From: Psococerastis gibbosa
Lineage: Eukaryota > Arthropoda > Insecta > Psocodea > Psocidae
Direction of reading: 5' to 3'
Length of the DNA: 64,000 nucleotides
Assembly (NCBI GenBank): GCA_963971405.1
Contig: OZ020491.1
Coordinates: 27,923,019 to 27,987,018 of the forward strand
In this document: in pieces, positions 43,601-54,721 of the stretch
Layout of the letters: the number at the start of each line of letters is the position of its first letter
How positions within the stretch are numbered: the stretch's first letter is position 1
Position numbers and translations under genes: made by a program
The notes under the pieces: model-generated
Database searches by the model: none
Told to the model about the DNA's origin: nothing
Seen by the model: only the letters and a program-made list of their open reading frames with translations

Positions 43601-46600
43601 CTTGGTCGTGCGCACAGTGCCGGTAGGAAAACATGGTAGGAATTGTCCTGGCCACCTCCGAACTAATCGTGTGACTTCACTGTGCTTCCCAAGTGGTTCG
43701 GAATCCACTATAATCAGGAGGTCCACTGTCCTATGGGCCCACACTGTGTCCAACCATACTACTACTAATAATAAATTGTTATAGCCTGCGATATAACATG
43801 CTGACCCTTCTAAGTAGGTCTAACTACAGAAGACTTTTTTTGTAGTTAGATACCTCAACAAGCTGTTCCTGGTATTTAGCAGCCTCCTCGCGCTGTGCAG
43901 CGGCCTGCTGACTTGCTTCCAGAAACGCCAATGCCTCGTGAGCTGCCCCGTCCCTGTTTAACATTTGTACAGCGCTTACGTATTTGCGCAGCTGATGTTT
44001 TAGAACCTCGTTTTCCCTGAAGCAAAAATAACAGTGTCATATGCGATAATAGGGGTCTTCAAAGTGTTCTTGTTATCGAGTTAGATGTGCTATCCAAGTT
44101 AACACACAATTGTGAGTGGACCTCGGGAGTGAGTTATCATGCTATATCGAAAACATGTAACAGGGTAAACAACGTGGTATTTGTCAGATGTTCGTGGCAC
44201 GGGTTTAAAGAAAGTGGCAGAACTCTATTCTAGTGCCACATTTGTTTATATTTTTTGTTCATTTTGGTTATTATAATTTTTAGTATTTACGGTAATTGCT
44301 TGTGATTATAGATTATACAAATAAATTTAAATACTACAAAATTTTTAAAATCAATCGGTAAAAACAAAGATGGCGGCGGTCAAACCTAAGCTATCGATCG
44401 CAGCACTAGCCAAATAACACACTTAACTAACTTGGAAGTGCGTTTAGGATGGCACACTGATTAGCTTGGTTATTGGGGTGTTAACTTAGCTTCATTCAAC
44501 ACACTTAACTAGGTATAACTCCATAACACGAACACTACGGAGACCCCTAATCGTGAGTGGACCTCGGGAGTGAGTTATCATGCTATATGGAAAACATTTA
44601 ACTGAGTAAGCAACGTGGTATTTGTCAGATGTTCGTGGCACGGGTTTAAAGAAAGTGGCAGAACTCTATTCTAGTGCCACATTTGTTTATATTTTTTGTT
44701 CATTTTGGTTATTATAATTTTTAGTATTTACGGTAATTGCTTGTGATAATAGATTATACAAATAAATTTAAATACTACAAAAATTTTCAAATCAATCGAC
44801 AAAAGCAAAGATGGCGGCAGTCAAACCTGAGCTATCCAGGAGCTATCGATCGCAGCGCAAGGTAAATAACACGTTAACCAACTTGAAAGTGCGTTTAGGA
44901 TAGCACGCTGGTTAGCTGGTTATCGGTGTGTTAACTTAGCTTGATATAACACACTTAACTAGGTATAACTCGATAACACGAACACTGTGAAGACCCCTAT
45001 ATACTCGCATCTTCATAGGGCAAGGGTGAACACAGGCACTGGAACTATTTTTAAGGGTAAAGAAACAAGATTATAGGGGCCTTCACAGTGTTGGTGTTAT
45101 CGAGTTATATCTGCTATCCAAGTTGACACACGAGTGGACCTCAGGGGTTGAGTTATCATGCTATATCGAAAATATTTAACAGAGTAACGTGGTAGTAGTC
45201 AGGAGTTCGTGGCACTGTTTTAAAGAAAGTGGCAGAACTCTAGACCTAGTGAGAAAAGCCATCTACTTTTCCATCTGACTCGTCTCAGTCCTATGTTTGC
45301 TATCATTATTATTCAGTTTGGTCCGCAGTCTCACATTGGCCTATTGCAGCTACTCTAGCGACCCAATTCGCTGATCCAAAACCATATTAAGACCTACCTA
45401 GTGAGAGAAGCCATCTTCTTTTCCATCTGACTCGTCTCAGTCCTATGTTTGCTATCATTATTTTTCAGTTTGGTCCGTAGTCTCACATTGGCCTCTTGCA
45501 GCTGCTCCAAAGACCCAATAAGCTGATCCAGCTCCAACGGCGTTAGTTCTTCGACCCCCCGCCGCGCCAGCAGCTCCTCCACAATCCCAGCATCCCCCTC
45601 ACAGAGCGAACTGTCGTCTGCTGGCAGGTTTTCGATGGATATCAACATGAGTTCACCAACATCGCTATCGTTCACCGGTGTCAACATGGATACAGATTCA
45701 TCCTGAAAATTACACTTATTATCAGTAATTAAGATCAATAATCTTTCCTAAGGCCGCGTTTATGGGGGGGGGGATCCAGGGGTCTGAACCCACCCCCCCC
45801 CTTCGGGAAAAAATCCACCATCCACAACGTATTTTCGTATACTTTCATTCTTTACCAGTCCCTTCAAAAGGTCGTTTTTAAATTAATAAAAAATAAATTT
45901 GCTCTGTTTTTTCTATATTTCCACTTGTATTTACCAAAATTCAGTTTTGCTTTCTTAAGCTCGGTATACACTACTATGGTAGCCTCGGGCCTTAGGCTAG
46001 CTTACCTACCCCCCCCCCCTCCCCCCCGCGTCGTCGCAAATCTATAGCTACGGCCTTGATCTTTCCCCCCGAAAGGTTGTTGGTCCGAATCCCTCACTTT
46101 CTACATGACTGACCATGCTTCGGAGTGCATGTAAAGCGCGGGCCTTCCTAATGGAGTGAGTGTAAGAGAGGGCTTTATAGCCCTAACTCCGCTAGGTTGG
46201 CTAAGTAATAGAACAAGAAGTCAATAATAATATATTATTTATAATCGAAGTACCCACACTACGCGTTTTTTGTACAAAGCTAATTTTCTCAGGAAACATC
46301 TACATTTCGATAAAATACATGTGACCTTTACAAACAACAATTGGCCATTTTTTTTTTTTTTTTTTCCTTCGTGGGGCCTACTCGTTTGAGTTCCTATAAG
46401 CGTCGACCTAGAAGGTCTTTTGCTTCCACGTTTGCCGTCTACGCCCATCTTATAACACCAGTCTTTTTGACAAATTCTAGTGTTTTTGTGATGGGATTAG
46501 ATCGGATGGTTTCCTCTTCAGACCTAGGGTGGCCAAGAGTTTGGTATCGAGTTTGTCCCAGCGCTTCACATTCAAAGAGAATGTGTTCAGCTGTTTCTTC

Positions 46601-49600
46601 TTCAACTTCACACAGTCTGCATCTACTGTCGTTTTTCACGCCAACCCAATGCATGTGTTTGTTGAAGTGGATAAAATATAAAATACATGTGACCTTTACA
46701 AACAACAATTGGCCATAGTTCTCCAGCTCCTTCCTCAGGACTGCCACTCCTCCAATAGTCTATTGTACAAATCAGACAATAACTGTGGCCAGTCTGTATC
46801 AGAAAGAAGGTCATATCATACACCAAAATGCTCAGAAAAACGATTTGTCCTGATATTTTTGACAACTCTACGATTGATATTTCAGAATTTCAAAATTTGT
46901 GAACACCTTGGGAAGACCATGTAACTCATGAGGAAGTCCTAACCCAAATAACTGAAAAAATGACCCTTGTTGCATCCATATCCATTAGGAGGGCACGCTG
47001 GATCAGACACCTACTTCGGCATGATAACTTAGTCAGCTGCATCATTGAAGGGGCCATAGAAGGCGTAAATCGACGGGGACGGCCACGAAACGAATATCTC
47101 CAACAAGTTAAATATGATTTGGGGATAACGTCCTTTGTGGAGCTGAAGAGGACATGTCAAAATCGCGGAGACTGGAGACATCGCTGCAATATGTTGCTGC
47201 CAACCAGCCATCATCCGGCTGTAACTTGAAGAAGAAGACGATTGATATTTCATAAGATAGGTATTTGATTTTTACTGAGGCTTTCCTTGTAACCCGGTTC
47301 CCCAACTTGAGGTTTCACTCAATCACACATTTAATAGATATCCCAAATGCTTCGAAAAACAACGATAATCCATTGTGCCAATGTAACGTAAACACGTAGG
47401 AATGCACCACCCCAAACAATAGAAGTTTGTTTTTGCTAACTGGTATTTTTATCATATACTGTACATTATATTAGCAAGGGCAAGGCTCCCTTCCAGGCAC
47501 GATGGCATTGTCTCGTCCATTATGTCGAAATATTTTAAAAAGCGTATACAAATCGGCTGGGCGAGAGTTCTATATAGGAGAGATAAGACACTCACTTCCC
47601 GCCAAAAATTATTCCTCGGCACCCGGCAGAACAATAACATCATCATTGAAACCCCTGAGCTTATGGTTTGGCAAGAGCACGACTTCCCTTCTCGTAGCAG
47701 CAGTCTTTAAGGTCAAAATTGCCATGATGATCGATGATCGCCAATCTTCGATAGAAGAGGCGTTTAAAGAACGTCGGAGCCGTTTTCGAGAGAGAACAAA
47801 ATTTTAGTCATTTCTTGTGAATAAAACCCTCCAATGAATAGTTTTGCGACTTCGGTGGCAAGGTGGTAGCGTGCTTGCACGTGTGCGAGTATCTACACAC
47901 CTTGCGTACGGAGACGTATTTCAACTCGACACAAGTACCTATTAGGTTACTTAGTGAGGCGCTGGCCGCCTTACCAAGTTGAATCCAGCGGACCAGAGCA
48001 GGTTCAAAGATGCAGATAACTTGGTAGTGTGCACAGTGCCGGTAGGGAAACATGATAGGACTTGTCCTGGTCACCTCCGAACTAATCGTGTGACTTCACT
48101 GTGTTTCCCAAGTGGTTCGGAATCCACTATAATCAGGAGGTCCCCTGTCCTATGGGCCCACAGCGTGGTCTGGGACTGTGTCCAACCATACTACAACTAA
48201 GCTACTTAGTGAGGTGATTGAAGAGCTTAATCGGATATATTAAAAAAAAAAAACACTTGTTTCTTAGACCTCAAAGAAATCTGAAAACAAAGTTTTCCTT
48301 ATGCTACGTATCAATAGGAAAGCATTGAAGTCTTTGAAAAGTAAAACAACTTTATGAACGATGCAGATAAAGAGAACAAATCTTGACCTTGCAGTTTCCA
48401 ACAGATGCCCAATAGAATTATCACGGGAGCAGATGGCCTCTACTTAACTATGATGCTACTGTAAAGCCAAATCACATCATAATGATAATGTTATCTAACT
48501 ACTCTGCTGCTACGAATGAATATTCAAAGCTTTACTGAGGAATGTTAGCACTCGCATTTTGATATTATCTTGAAAGGTATAAGATTTAGGATACAGGATA
48601 GTACTGTTGAAAAAATTAGATTACTCGTGACCATACATTTTAATAATAATACTAGATAGCGAACTCCCATACCCTCTGTAGGGAGTGTTGTGAAGTCATC
48701 CGCCATTGCTATAAGTGGGTAGAAAGAACGGAAAGAACGCAAAGTACCTGTTCTTAAATGGGAAATAAATTTTATCTTGATTTAATTTCAGTTAATATTG
48801 TCTTTTATGTAACTATTGATCAAAATCCACAGAAAATAAACTGAAAGATTGAACTTTTGAAAGTAATTTTCACAGAAAATGTTAGGAAATCTCATGAGAA
48901 CTCAAGGTGTAAATGATTGTAAACAAAGTTTTCTATCCACTTATAGCAATGGCGGCTGGCTTCAAAATATGCAGGGGAGTTCGCTATCTAGTATTATTAT
49001 TAAAATCTATGCTCTTGACTTCGTGGTATTTCATTGTAATAAACAAAAACAAAAAATTTGAGTTTTAGAAAAACTTGTTATAACTATAACTCGAAATAGT
49101 AAAACCCAAATAATTAACAAAATTAACTTTGTCTAAGAAACCCACTTGTGTAAGTATAAAACCCTGAGCGCTTTCGGCAAGAACGGCCATCTACAGAGGG
49201 AAACCCTTAACCCACTAGCACAGTTACACCTTATCTGCGCTTAATATGGATCGTAGACGTGTTCAGTACTACCATTACTTAGTCCATACCACGACCGACT
49301 GCGTGATTTTCCCTAGCAACATTTTTCAGTGGAAAATACAGATAAAGAACAAAATACCAACCGTCTGTTTCTGCAGGTTTTCAAAATCATGTAAAGACGA
49401 ATCATTAGAAGACGGTGACGGTGAACTTTTAGGTATAGGGATGGTTGGTTTTTCGGGCTCCCCTTCGCAAAACATCTGGGCAGCATCCTGGGCGGCTGTA
49501 ATTGACACGCTAGTCGGCTCAGAGGCGGAGGAGAGGTAACTTTGACGGGGAGGCGTACTATAGCTGCTGTCCGAATCGAAGGAGACTATGTTGGCGGGCG

Positions 49601-51506
49601 CCTTCTTACGGCGACGCTGGTGATGTGACTCTGCAAATAAATTGGAAATGCAGTATTAACGGTGTGGGGCATAGAACATGACCTACCAAGGTGGGATGGA
49701 CGGTGTCCAAAAACAAATCTAAAACAAAACAAGTCTCATGCGAAAGCACACGTAAAACGGAGAGGGGAGGGTTCCATGAACTCGTTCAAGCCGTAGATTG
49801 GACACCACATTTCTAACGGCCAACGGCCTTACCATGTTGTATCCATGAGAGCAGAGGATGTTTCAAACTGTATCATACGGATGCGTACCTCCGAATTAAT
49901 CGTGAGACTTTACCTTGTTCCCCAAATGGTTCGGAATTTAATCAGGAGGTCCACCCTGCCAGTCAACTCCCCTTCTCCCCGAGGTGAAGGAGTCTGTTCT
50001 TAGGGTGCCTCAAGTTAACAAACAGACTCATCCCGCCGCCAAGCTGACAGGGTTGCTTAAAGCAGAAATGCTGAAAGCAGGCGTTGGAAACAACAACACA
50101 TTTCTACAGCTTCAAGCCTCTTCAGTTCCTTTTAAGTTATAGTTCAGGTTTCACGTATCCGTATTATAAAACACTCCCTACGCAGGTTTTTAGAAACTGC
50201 TTCCTGATGTTTACTAGTCTAATTTTGATGTTTTTCGTGTGGTCCTTCTAGCAGTATAAATGTATAATACTACATGGTACTAATGTAGGGTAAATACTCT
50301 TAAGAAGAGTGTTTATACTCTTTTGTGTTCCAAATTCGACATACTCTTTCTATTTGTGCTTTTGATATAAATTTACTCTTTTACAGAATTTAGCAACAGC
50401 TATATGTTAGAGGAAGTGCACTCTTCAGATAAATTCAAGTAACTTAGGTCCGAAAAAATACACAAGGTAGAATGTAATAATAGTTTTATTATTCAAGTAT
50501 TCATTCAACGTTTGTTAGTAAAATATTGTAAAAACTTTATGGGGAGGGTTATGCGAATAAATAATCTTGTTATCCTACGATTTTTTAGTGAAAAAATAGG
50601 TGTACTACACCCCATCAATCAGTGATTTAAAGAGGAGAGTGTGACACACCACCTATAGTGACCGCCCCCCCCCCCCCTTGACTCTTACATATGGTTGTAT
50701 ATATACTCTTTTTTGTTTTGAAAATCAGGCCACCCTAACTATTGGCATAACGTCCAAAAACAATGGCAAATCGACAGGGCAAATAAATAAAAGCTGGAGT
50801 TTCATGCGAATAGTATCTATGGCTGTTTGTTGAGAACTAATAGAAATTAAAAAAAATTACCTTCAATGTGTACAGCAAGAATAGGCTCCGATTTCAAACT
50901 TTGTGGGGAATCTCCGCTTGACAAACTTTTATTCAGGCGGCCTTCGTCAATGGAGACCGCAAACAATATCGAACCCAACCCTGCAGCCATATTTGGCAAC
51001 GTTGAATTTAGTTCTTCATCAAGAAACAACGACCATTCATGGTAATAATTCACTGCACTTTCCCGATTTGCAAGTAAAGTATGGAGGTATCTTTCTAGGG
51101 AGTGTTCATTCAGAGAGGACCGCAACCAAGCGCGACCTCGACCCACATCCGTCCAAACGTTTTTCAACGACATGTAACGGTCTAACTCATGGCGTGTAAG
51201 ACACAGACGGACGTAGTGCCAAAAACATGAGGGTTCTTGGGGTGGTTTCAAAGTATGGGACACTATGCCTGTGACCTGTTGCAAAGCACTTGCATTTTTG
51301 TTTAGTGGTTTTGATCGAAGGCCGTGGGTAAACACATCTTCCCAGCATTTGCATAGTACTGTAACGCATGTATCACTTTCAGTGGCTAATTCTGTGCGAC
51401 CCCCGAACTTTGTCTGGCAACTTTTAACTGCCTCCAACAGACTAGAGAGTAGATTTTGACGTTCCAGGCCATGGTCACTTGAGACGATGCCAGGCAAAAT
51501 ATTCAT
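37014..51506 (-). CDS. SNX29: Sorting nexin-29 (RUN and PX domain protein), 5 exons
   Basis: SNX29 (RUNDC2A) is a cytoplasmic membrane-associated protein; the PX domain binds phosphoinositides and RUN domains usually engage small GTPases. Coding exons in transcript order: 51506-50861, 49630-49362, 45702-45398, 44016-43854 and 37628-37014; phases agree and the sum is 1998 nt, 665 aa. The RUN domain is in exon 1 (DVGRGRAWLRSSLNEHSLER), coiled coil in exons 3-5 (RENEVLKHQLRKYVSAVQML) and the PX domain in exon 5 (EWNIYRRYAQF, FPPKKTIGNKDTKFVEERR). Vertebrate SNX29 is about 813 aa; here the middle linker is shorter. The donor of exon 2 is weak (gttggt), so an extra exon there cannot be excluded. 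A 5' non-coding exon is likely, since an acceptor gtgttttcag lies just upstream of exon 1. Confidence 0.93.
38159..39521 (-). pseudogene. I-like LINE ORF2: connection and RNase H, frameshifted
   Basis: 39521-39000 encodes YRALIRSKIDYGCIMYASAN, and after a frameshift near 39050 the RNase H domain begins with HFYTDGSKTKYGAGAGVSYN, ALIISDSLAALTAI and WAPSHIGIEGNDRADNAANS. It ends at a TAA/TAG near 38159. Confidence 0.85.
39531..41872 (-). pseudogene. I-like LINE ORF2: endonuclease and reverse transcriptase, frameshifted
   Basis: Begins MASIFQWNVNGFDIRKEELQ; the endonuclease has IIILQETHLK, GMDANAHSPIF and GSDHHPIEI. A frameshift near 41650 separates the first 80 residues, and another near 40580 precedes the RT, which has FFDLEAAYNKL, GTPQGSILS and YIDD (where many LINEs have YADD). 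Confidence 0.85.
41872..43287 (-). pseudogene. I-like LINE ORF1 (gag-like, CCHC knuckles), frameshifted
   Basis: Starts MTKRKKQKQSSSPEEETPPI. Three Cys/His knuckles are readable across frame changes: CYRCNSYGHHSQTC, then CGKAKSDSHNEATC and CTACKSDDHNVRSPTC. These are nucleic-acid-binding motifs of I-element Gag. Frameshifts near 42690 and 42540 break the frame. Confidence 0.8.
43540..43765 (+). repeat. SINE-like repeat, short subfamily, 12-bp target duplication
   Basis: TAATAATAAATT occurs at 43528-43539 and 43766-43777 around the unit, which ends in catactactac. It lies in SNX29 intron 4, just upstream of the I-like LINE. Confidence 0.88.
43854..44016 (-). CDS. SNX29: SNX29 exon 4 (coiled coil)
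   Basis: Bounded by ttgcttcag and gtatct. Encodes ENEVLKHQLRKYVSAVQML, a near match to the vertebrate SNX29 coil, then an Ala/Glu-rich helix ending QEQLVE. Phase 2 to 0. Confidence 0.92.
44052..44547. repeat. TA-flanked MITE, copy B, in SNX29 intron 3
   Basis: Starts ggggtcttcaaagtgttct after TA and ends agacccc before TA. It contains the inner block gtgagtggacctcgggagtg and an agatggcggcggtcaaacct block. Confidence 0.85.
44550..44997. repeat. TA MITE, copy C, tandem and left-truncated
   Basis: Follows copy B directly but starts at the internal gtgagtggacctcgggagtg block, about 60 bp into the element, and ends with the usual ggagacccc/gaagacccc terminus before TA. It therefore looks like a tandem duplication of about 450 bp and not a separate insertion. 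Confidence 0.8.
45076..45250. repeat. TA MITE, copy D, right-truncated
   Basis: Starts after TA with ggggccttcacagtgttgg and stops at gtggcagaactct, exactly where the duplicated exon fragment begins. Confidence 0.75.
45252..45377 (-). pseudogene. Decayed duplicate of the 3' part of SNX29 exon 3
   Basis: About 126 bp match 45396-45521 at an offset of 144 bp (for example ctgactcgtctcagtcctat in both). On the minus strand the copy has in-frame stops: GAG TAG CTG CAA TAG replaces GAG CAG CTG CAA GAG. It cannot serve as a coding exon. Confidence 0.85.
45398..45702 (-). CDS. SNX29: SNX29 exon 3 (coiled coil)
   Basis: Bounded by attttcag and gtaggt, phase 0 to 2. Encodes DESVSMLTPVNDSDVGELM and ELTPLELDQLIGSLEQLQEA, then a charged coil. 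A decayed copy of its 3' part lies downstream at 45252-45377. Confidence 0.88.
46055..46240 (+). repeat. tRNA-derived SINE, second copy
   Basis: Shares gaaaggttgttggtccga (B box region), atgcttcggagtgcatgt and ctaactccgctaggttggct with 24181-24400. The A-box part is poorly preserved. Confidence 0.7.
46316..46750 (-). mobile_element. LINE RNase H tail fragment with a duplicated end
   Basis: The minus strand reads MHWVGVKNDSRCRLCEVEEE and TAEHILFECEALGQTRYQTL, the Cys-finger end of a LOA/R1-type polyprotein. The 32-bp phrase containing gtgacctttacaaacaacaa occurs at both 46318 and 46686, so one end is duplicated. Confidence 0.7.
46930..47245 (+). mobile_element. LINE 3' fragment in SNX29 intron 2
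   Basis: The plus strand encodes RRARWIRHLLRHDNLVSCII, GRPRNEYLQQVKYDLGITSF and RCNMLLPTSHHP, the C-terminal end of an RTE/Jockey-type LINE. The frame is open for 89 codons but lacks the enzyme domains. Confidence 0.7.
47540..47790 (+). mobile_element. LINE 3' fragment
   Basis: Shares RQNNNIIIETPELMVWQEHD and the gccatgatgatcgatgatcg block with the tails at 24835 (minus) and 52480. Heavily decayed. Confidence 0.55.
47960..48202 (+). repeat. SINE-like repeat, short subfamily, 12-bp target duplication
   Basis: TACTTAGTGAGG occurs at 47948-47959 and 48203-48214 around the unit. It is in SNX29 intron 2. Confidence 0.88.
48637..49006. repeat. Foldback element, 370 bp, in SNX29 intron 2
   Basis: The left arm (about 48637-48723, with actagatagcgaactccc and ccgccattgctataagtg) pairs with the right arm (about 48931-49006, with cacttatagcaatggcgg and gggagttcgctatctagt). 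The middle is AT-rich. Its ends differ from the GGCG-type MITEs. Confidence 0.8.
49362..49630 (-). CDS. SNX29: SNX29 exon 2 (linker)
   Basis: Acceptor atttatttgcag before 49630. Encodes SHHQRRRKKAPANIVSFDSD, resembling the KKVTNIISFD segment of SNX29, then a Ser/Pro-rich linker. The donor that keeps frame with exon 3 is acg|gttggt, which is weak; a gtattt site 4 bp on would change the phase. Confidence 0.8.
49816..50096 (+). repeat. SINE-like repeat, long subfamily, 10-bp target duplication
   Basis: CACATTTCTA lies at 49806-49815 and 50097-50106. The unit begins near ccaacggccttaccatg and ends ggcgttggaaacaacaac. It lies in SNX29 intron 1. Confidence 0.88.
50861..51506 (-). CDS. SNX29: SNX29 exon 1 (RUN domain)
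   Basis: I chose the ATG at 51506 (MNILPGIVSSDHGLER) because the frame upstream reaches a TGA at the candidate acceptor near 51534. It encodes LEAVKSCQTKFGGRTELATE, CFWHYVRLCL and the RUN core DVGRGRAWLR. The donor is gaag|gtaatt at 50861/50860, phase 1. Confidence 0.92.
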
Positions 51507-51534
51507 GACGTCGTCCGGCAAAATGCTTAATCAC

Positions 51535-52270
51535 TGAAAACACCATATAAATACTGTTATATTGCACTTTTATATAGATAACGTTATCACATGAAGTGTT
51601 TTTCCAAATAATATACACATTGGCATTTTTCCATTTTATGACGCGGAGGAGCCATTTTTAATTTTTAATACACTTTACCAATGTTAAAAAAATAAAATTA
51701 CCGCTCCTTCGTACCAACATGACAATAATAACTTGCGCGTTTTCTTCGATTTCGAAAATATTTATTTTTAAATTAATTTGATTTTCTCCACTCATAATGG
51801 CAGAAAAAATTTAAATCTTTGGAAATGTCTCTATTAGTTAGGATTTTTTCGGTATTTATGACTTTGGGGGCAGATAGTTATATTTCCCATTTTTCACTAT
51901 CAGTATATCCCAGTGGTCGGCAAAATGCGGCTCTTTGGCTTTGATGCAATCCCTCCAATTACACACTCGAATATTTATTCGATCCAATAAATATTCGACC
52001 GAAGAAATATTAGGGCCATTTTTTTTCAACCTGGTTCAACCCCCCCCCCCCCTTGGCTACAGCCCACGAAATTTCACTCATGTAGTATTGTAGTCCAGGA
52101 TTGAAGGGTGGGCCAAGCTCCAGAAATATCTATTTGTATTCATTAACGACCTCCAATTTTTGTCATCGCTGTTATTAATTGGTCCAAAATAAGTATAGAA
52201 ATGCAATAAATTGATACCGAACCTGATTTACGGCTGTACTAACAAATTTTTTTAAGAAAGGAGCAATTCC
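51535..52270. other. Upstream region of SNX29, no gene recognised
   Basis: AT-rich sequence expected to hold the SNX29 promoter and a probable 5' non-coding exon; I cannot place either. A poly-C run lies near 52041. Confidence 0.35.
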
Positions 52271-52274
52271 ATTC

Positions 52275-52660
52275 CTGACATTAATATTGGTAATGCTGTG
52301 GGTATACAGACGAATCCTGCGCCTATCCTGGAGATATACCGTACTGAGGTCCTTAGGCGAATGGATACAGAAGCAGGGGCGGCTGCTGACAGTTAAGAAA
52401 CGGAAACTAGCATACCTACATCGCCCATGGGATGAGGAACGAAAAGTAGCCTATCGCCTTCAGCATGTAATAATCTAAGGGAAGATAGAATTGGGCCGGT
52501 AGAAGGAGAACGTCTTCGTTGAAAAACCTGAGTCAGTGGTTTGGCATATTGGCAAGAGCCTTCCCTATTTACAGCAGTACTTAGTCTCGAAGGTCAAAAT
52601 TGCCATGATGGTAGCCAATCTTCGATGGAGGAGACATGAAAAGAAGAAGATTGGCTACCT
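52275..52660 (+). mobile_element. RTE-like LINE 3' fragment
   Basis: Reads MLWVYRRILRLSWRYTVLRS, LLTVKKRKLAYLHR and, after stops, VKIAMMVANLRWRRHEKKK. This is the terminal segment of a common LINE class. Confidence 0.7.
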
Positions 52661-53089
52661 CCGTGTGAAAAGTTGAATGTGGAAGACGGAAGTAATAAGT
52701 AAACCTTGCAAGCTGCGAGTACAAGCAAATGGATCCTACAAATGTTCAGGTTGAAAAAAAAACATTGTCACATGTAAAAATCTTTTATTTCGGCAGTCAA
52801 CGATATTGTAGCCTACAGAAACAGGCCAGCGTAGGTACAAAGTCAAAATTGAGTTTGGGGGTGGGATAAATCCCTTTATTTTCTAATAATGGTGTAGTGA
52901 AATTTACACGTTTCATCATTCATGGGCAACTAAACTTTGAGTAGGCTACTTGAGTACCTAACTAACGACAATTTTGTTGCCTACACAACCTAATTTCACA
53001 CTGTAAAATAGACATAGTAAAATATCGTAGAAGAAATACAAAAACCAATTTGAGAGGACAATCTTAGGAAAGTAGTACGCAATCACTAG

Positions 53090-53540
53090 AGACAAAGCAT
53101 TGAATGTTCAGGGGGGGGGGGGGACTGAAAGGTGCGCGAAGAAATGGCTTTCATTGAAAAAAAAAAGGTAGAGGTAACAAGAAGAACAGGAATACCAAGC
53201 AACAGGTATAGAAGCACAATTGAGGACGATCTCAGGAGAGTTGGGCTTGCATTAGAGAGGAAACATTGAATGGTCAGGGAGGGCAGTAAGGTCCGCGAAG
53301 AAATGGCTGTAATTGGTAAAAGAAGGTACAGGTAACACGATGAAGAGGAATCCGAGGCTATAGATACAGAAACCCCAAATGAGGACGACTGGGACAAGAA
53401 AGCGCGCGAAGAAATGGAAGGAATAGGAAATAGATGGTAGAGGTAACACGAAGAAGTGGGATACCAGGCTATAGATACTGAAACCAGATTGAGGGCGATC
53501 TAAGGAGACTGGGACTGATACCAGGGAAAGTCAGTGCCGA
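53090..53540. repeat. Degenerate tandem repeat, 3-4 units
   Basis: gcgaagaaatgg recurs at about 53137, 53297 and 53407, and ggtagaggtaacacgaagaa-like blocks recur beside it. attgaatg(t/g)tcagg occurs near 53099 and 53267. The spacing is 110-170 bp, with homopolymer variation. Confidence 0.7.
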
Positions 53541-54721
53541 ATTAACCCATGGGCACTTGGGGCACAGGCCCACGGCCCCCACAAAAATGCCTAAAATTCC
53601 GACCCCCACAAACGAGCCTTTTTTTTTAAATAATAAAAATAAATTTACGCTTGAGAACAATTTCCAAATTTTTGAACTTAGCGGGAAATTAAACGGTTTT
53701 TTTGCTGCAATGTTGGTAGACAGAGTTTGCACCCTCGGCCCCCACAGGGGTTATTCCGGCACCAGAGGAAGTATCAGAAGTGGAGGGATAGAAAGGAGGA
53801 TGCTCACATATCACACCTGGGAAACTGGGTTATTGATGATAACGATGAACGAAGTCAAGAATTGGCTGGGGCCAGTTTTAAGTCGTTTTAAGACATGGCT
53901 ATGGTTGCGAAAAACAAGTGATATGTATTGACGTTAGGCTACTCCACATTTTATTTTCATTAGATAAATTAGTCTATACATAATTACAAATAAATCTACA
54001 CATAACACCACAATCTAAGTCTTTTCTCCAAAGCTAAATCCAGATTTAGGATTTAGGAGATTTTAAGAAAACAGCAAGAACATTAGAGAAAAAGGATCGA
54101 GTTAAAATTAAAAATAAAACAAATGAGACGTTTTAAAAAACATGCAGAGATTGAAATTCGAAGAGGAAATAAATGGTATAGAAGCAAACCGGGTCAAGTC
54201 CACAAATTTCTGGAAATTGAGTTTTTGGCGCGAATGGATTCGTCTGGTTGAAATCTATCCACTGACTTTATTATATCAGAAGCTAATTCTGGTATAGTTT
54301 ACAGTAAAACTAGTTAAAATCCAGTTACTAAAAAAAATTGTTAGGGACAGAAATCAGGACAAATTAATGATTTTCAGTTGTTTTCTGCACTATTTTGGAA
54401 ATTGTATTATTATTATTTTTTTTTGAAGTGGGATGGACAGGAAAAAAAAATCAAGTCTCGTCCCTTTAAATAGAAGACGTTTATTATTGTTATTATTATA
54501 AAATATTGGGTTCAGAGCCAATCACGTCTTAGCCAGTATTTTTTTTTAGCTCTTCTGAGAATGGACTTTGTCCGGTTTGCTTCTACACCACTCAAATATT
54601 CATAAAAATGGATTCTTCATAACTTAGGCTAATCATGTGCTATTTTTATATTCCTGGGCTTTTTATGGACGTAGGTCATTGTGCTGCCAAAGACCCTATT
54701 TATTTTTTGGGCATTATTGTT

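Noticed and set aside
45252-45377. Alternative SNX29 exon
   Set aside because: Two in-frame stops within the copied segment rule out coding use in the native frame.
51507-51521. Upstream TTG start of SNX29
   Set aside because: The frame reaches TGA a few codons up, and the ATG at 51506 gives the normal distance to the RUN domain.
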